From Lichenicoccus sp965213775 (GTDB lineage: Bacteria; Pseudomonadota; Alphaproteobacteria; Acetobacterales; Acetobacteraceae): a stretch of DNA of 64,000 nt. Numbering within the stretch: position 1 is the first letter of the stretch; each line of letters opens with the position of its first letter. Below the pieces are notes generated by a model, which was not told the origin of the DNA, did no database searches, and saw only the letters and a program-made list of their open reading frames with translations. Positions 61,609-64,000 of this stretch are shown one piece after another. The position numbers and the translations under genes were made by a program. The stretch covers positions 124,001 through 188,000 of the forward strand of contig CBDCAC010000002.1 of assembly GCA_965213775.1 (NCBI GenBank), in the 5' to 3' direction.

Positions 61609-64000
61609 TCACGACCCTTGCTCATCCGGACGCTCCGGCCAGTCATGCTTGGGATAGCGCCCGCGCAGGTCGCGCCGGGTCTCGACCCAGGCGCCGCGCC
61701 AGAACCCGGCCAGGTCGCCGGTGATCGCGGCCGGCCGGCCGGCCGGCGACAGCAGGGCGAGCCGCAGCGCGACGCGGCCGCCGGCGAGGCGCGGCGTCTC
61801 GCGCAGCCCGTAGAACGCCTGCGCCCGCGCTGCGGCCTGCGGCACCGGCGCGGTGTAGTCGATCGCCGCACGCCCGCCGGGCAGCGTCAGGTGGCCGGGC
61901 AGCTCGCGCTCGATCAGGGCGAGCTGGCGCGGCTCGAGCCGGCTGCGCAGCAGCGATGCGAGGTCGAGCCGCGCCAGCTCCGACAGCCGGGTCATGCCGA
62001 CCAGGGCGGGGAGCAGCCACCCGGCGACGTCGGCCGCGAGTGCCGCGTCCGACAGATCCGGCAGCGAGCCGTCCAGCCCGACCTCGCGCGCCAGCGCCAC
62101 CCGCGCCTGCAGCTGGCAGGCCGGCTCGCTCCACTCCAGCGTCGCGCGCAGCCGCGATGCCGCCTGGTCGGCCAGCAGCCGCGCCACGTCGTGCGGATCA
62201 GCGCTCAGCGTGCGGTCGCGCAGCACCAGCGCCCCGAGCCGTAGCCGTCTGCGGCTGACCACGGCGCCCGAGACCGGATCCAGCGCGTGCTCGACCTGCT
62301 CCTCGCAGCGCGCCAGCAGCGAGGCCGGCAGCGCGTCCGCATCGAGCCGTGCGGCGAGGCGGATCTGCGGCGCCGCGCGCACCTGCAGGGCGGCCGCGAC
62401 CAGCAGCGGCGCATCGGCCAGCGCGTCGCCCCGCGCGAGCCGGGCGCCGCCGCCGCCGGACAGCCGGAAGGCGCCGGGCTCGCCGCGTCGCTGCGCGATG
62501 CGGTCGGGGAAGGCGGCGGCGAGCAGGGCGGCCGGATCGCCGGCGGCGTCGGTACGGGTGCCGAGACGGCGGCGATAGACCTGCGCCGCCTGGCGGATCC
62601 GGGCGAGCGCTGCGCGGTCGGCGAGCGGATGATCGCCTCCCGCGAGCAGCGCCAGCCGCGCCTCGACGTCGGCGGGCGGATCGGCGCCGACGCCGCCCGA
62701 GCCGCGCGAGCGGAGCGGGTCCCGCTCCTCCAGCAGGGCGGCGAGGTCGGCGGCCAGCGCCGCCTCCGCCGGATCGCGCGCCGAGAGCATCATCGCCGCC
62801 AGGCGCGGATGCGCCCCGAGCGCGGTCATGCGCAGGCCGGACGCGGTGAGGGCGCCCGCCCCGTCCAGTGCGCCCAGGCCGGTGAGCAGGCTGCGCGCCG
62901 CCTGCAGCGCCCCGGCCGGCGGCGGATCGGCGAGCCGCAGCGCCGACGCCGCGGTGCCCGTCGCCTCGGTCCAGGCCGCGGTGTCGAGGCAGAAGCCGGC
63001 GAGCTCGGCCTCCAGGATCTCCGGCCGGTCGCGAAGCGACAGGCCGCGTCCGGCGGCCTCGGTCCAGAGCCGGATCGCCAGCCCCGGCGCCTCGCGTCCG
63101 GCGCGTCCGGCGCGCTGCGCCGCGGCCGCGCGGCTGATGCGCAGCGTCTCCAGCCGCGACAGCCCGCTGCCGGCATCGAGCCGCGGCGCGCGGCGGAACC
63201 CGCCATCGACGACGATCCGCACCCCCGGCACGGTCAGCGAGGTCTCCGCGATCGAGGTGGCGAGCACCACCCGGCGCCTGGATGGTGTCCCGTCCGTCGC
63301 CTGCGGGCGCAGCACCCTGTCCTGCTCGGCGGCCGGCAGCTCGCCGTGCAGCGGCAGGATGTCGGCCTCGATGCCGGCGAGTGCGGCCGCGGTGCGGCGG
63401 ATCTCGCCGACGCCGGGCAGGAAGCCGAGCACGTCGCCCGCGACCGCGCCCTCGGGAGCCGAGCCCCGAGGTGCGGAGCGGTCGGCGAGGGCGACGCGGA
63501 TCGCGCGCGCCATCATCTCCGGCAGCTCGCGCAGGCCCGCCGGATCGCGCGCGGCGTGCCGGATCTCGACCGGGAACAGGCGGCCGGTGCTCTCGATCAC
63601 CGGGGCGTCGAGGATCCGCGACAGTGCCGCACCGTCCGCGGTCGCCGACATCGCCAGCAGGCGCAGCTCCGGCCGCAGCATGCGCTGCAGGTCGAGGCAG
63701 AACGCCAGCGCCAGGTCGGCATCGAGGCTGCGCTCGTGCACCTCGTCGAAGATCACGCAGCCGACCCCTTCCAGGCCCGGATCGCCGAGCAGGCGGCGCA
63801 CCAGCAGCCCTTCGGTCACCACCTCGATGCGGGTGCGGGCAGACACGGCGGAGTCGAGACGGGTGCGGTAGCCGACCAGGCCGCCCGCCGCCTCGCCGAG
63901 CAGCGACGCCATGCGCTGCGCCGCGGCGCGGGCGGCGAGGCGGCGCGGCTCCAGCATCACGATGCGCGCCTCGCCGAGCCATGCCGCACCCTGCAGGGCG
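61609..64000 (-). CDS. hrpB: ATP-dependent helicase HrpB, 5' end beyond window
   Basis: DExH-box helicase of the HrpA/HrpB group. The frame is open to the window edge (ALQGAAWLGEARIVMLEPRRLAARAAAQRMA), so the P-loop is outside. Visible motifs: CVIFDEVHERSLDADLAL (DEVH box), LLAMSATADG, GFLPGVGEIRRTAAAL, VVLATSIAETSLTVPGVRIVVDGGFRR and QRAGRAGREAPGLAIRLW. The HrpB-specific C-terminus ends with PAAITGDLAGFWRGAWVETRRDLRGRYPKHDWPERPDEQGS, the usual 'RYPKHxWPE' signature. Physiological function is poorly defined in most bacteria. At least 797 residues are inside the window. Confidence 0.93.
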   Translation of the reverse strand, partial: ALQGAAWLGEARIVMLEPRRLAARAAAQRMASLLGEAAGGLVGYRTRLDSAVSARTRIEVVTEGLLVRRLLGDPGLEGVGCVIFDEVHERSLDADLALAFCLDLQRMLRPELRLLAMSATADGAALSRILDAPVIESTGRLFPVEIRHAARDPAGLRELPEMMARAIRVALADRSAPRGSAPEGAVAGDVLGFLPGVGEIRRTAAALAGIEADILPLHGELPAAEQDRVLRPQATDGTPSRRRVVLATSIAETSLTVPGVRIVVDGGFRRAPRLDAGSGLSRLETLRISRAAAAQRAGRAGREAPGLAIRLWTEAAGRGLSLRDRPEILEAELAGFCLDTAAWTEATGTAASALRLADPPPAGALQAARSLLTGLGALDGAGALTASGLRMTALGAHPRLAAMMLSARDPAEAALAADLAALLEERDPLRSRGSGGVGADPPADVEARLALLAGGDHPLADRAALARIRQAAQVYRRRLGTRTDAAGDPAALLAAAFPDRIAQRRGEPGAFRLSGGGGARLARGDALADAPLLVAAALQVRAAPQIRLAARLDADALPASLLARCEEQVEHALDPVSGAVVSRRRLRLGALVLRDRTLSADPHDVARLLADQAASRLRATLEWSEPACQLQARVALAREVGLDGSLPDLSDAALAADVAGWLLPALVGMTRLSELARLDLASLLRSRLEPRQLALIERELPGHLTLPGGRAAIDYTAPVPQAAARAQAFYGLRETPRLAGGRVALRLALLSPAGRPAAITGDLAGFWRGAWVETRRDLRGRYPKHDWPERPDEQGS

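Overview
The window is 64 kb of very GC-rich bacterial chromosome with almost no spacer DNA and no rRNA, tRNA, phage, insertion sequence or CRISPR array that I could see. Gene content and order (serB, miaA, then ilvB-ilvH-ilvC; an oxygen-dependent cobalamin route with CobG and CobN; alphaproteobacterial-type ClpS, HtrA and EnvZ/OmpR-like genes; an IlvB with a GEA thiamine-diphosphate motif) suggest an alphaproteobacterium, most likely Rhodospirillales/Acetobacteraceae. The taxon is inference from gene order and motifs, not a database match.

Layout. 1-1272: tail of a glutathione peroxidase, a Pro/Gln-repeat secreted peptide and a nitroreductase. 1291-9177: a FucU-type mutarotase divergent from two complete CUT2 sugar ABC transporters in tandem (binding protein-ATPase-permease, then ATPase-permease-binding protein). 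9221-13777: ClpS and two large TPR proteins, one fused to a 2-oxoglutarate oxygenase domain. 13822-20641: ornithine aminotransferase, SerB, MiaA and the branched-chain amino acid genes ilvBHC. 20642-22300: small stress-type and hypothetical proteins.

22301-41504 is a large adenosylcobalamin cluster: cobC, cbiB, cobQ, cobO, cobP, cobN, a small His-rich ORF, cobG, cobH, cobI, cobJ, cobK, cobL, cobE, cobM, cbiD, cobB, cobT and cobS. The genes form short strand-alternating islands with overlapping or nearly touching starts. An alpha-ribazole-phosphatase-like gene lies 4.5 kb further on (46001). The route covers precorrin-2 to adenosylcobalamin, except that cobA, the CobS/CobT chelatase subunits, cobW and cobF are not in the window; cbiD stands where cobF would be expected.

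41512-46750 is a looser accessory stretch: a DUF7002-like protein, small ORFs, a beta-lactamase-fold hydrolase and a CPBP protease that both appear frameshifted, and the phosphatase. 46909-50357: acetyl-CoA synthetase translationally coupled to an MFS transporter. 50448-51831: two DUF2382 stress proteins. 51962-57735: a prolyl-oligopeptidase-like protein that lacks catalytic residues, then two paralogous glycine-rich secreted proteins. 57794-61481: an envelope-stress-type unit (HtrA protease, response regulator, histidine kinase, small exported protein). 61609-64000: HrpB helicase, cut by the window edge.

Two repeat phenomena run across the window. One is a dispersed family of GC-rich multi-hairpin elements (at least six copies, mostly at convergent gene ends), some of which supply stop codons and C-terminal tails. 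The other is a set of short tandem repeats, usually a multiple of 3 nt inside genes. A separate 106-bp inverted-repeat (MITE-like) element lies between the two glycine-rich genes.
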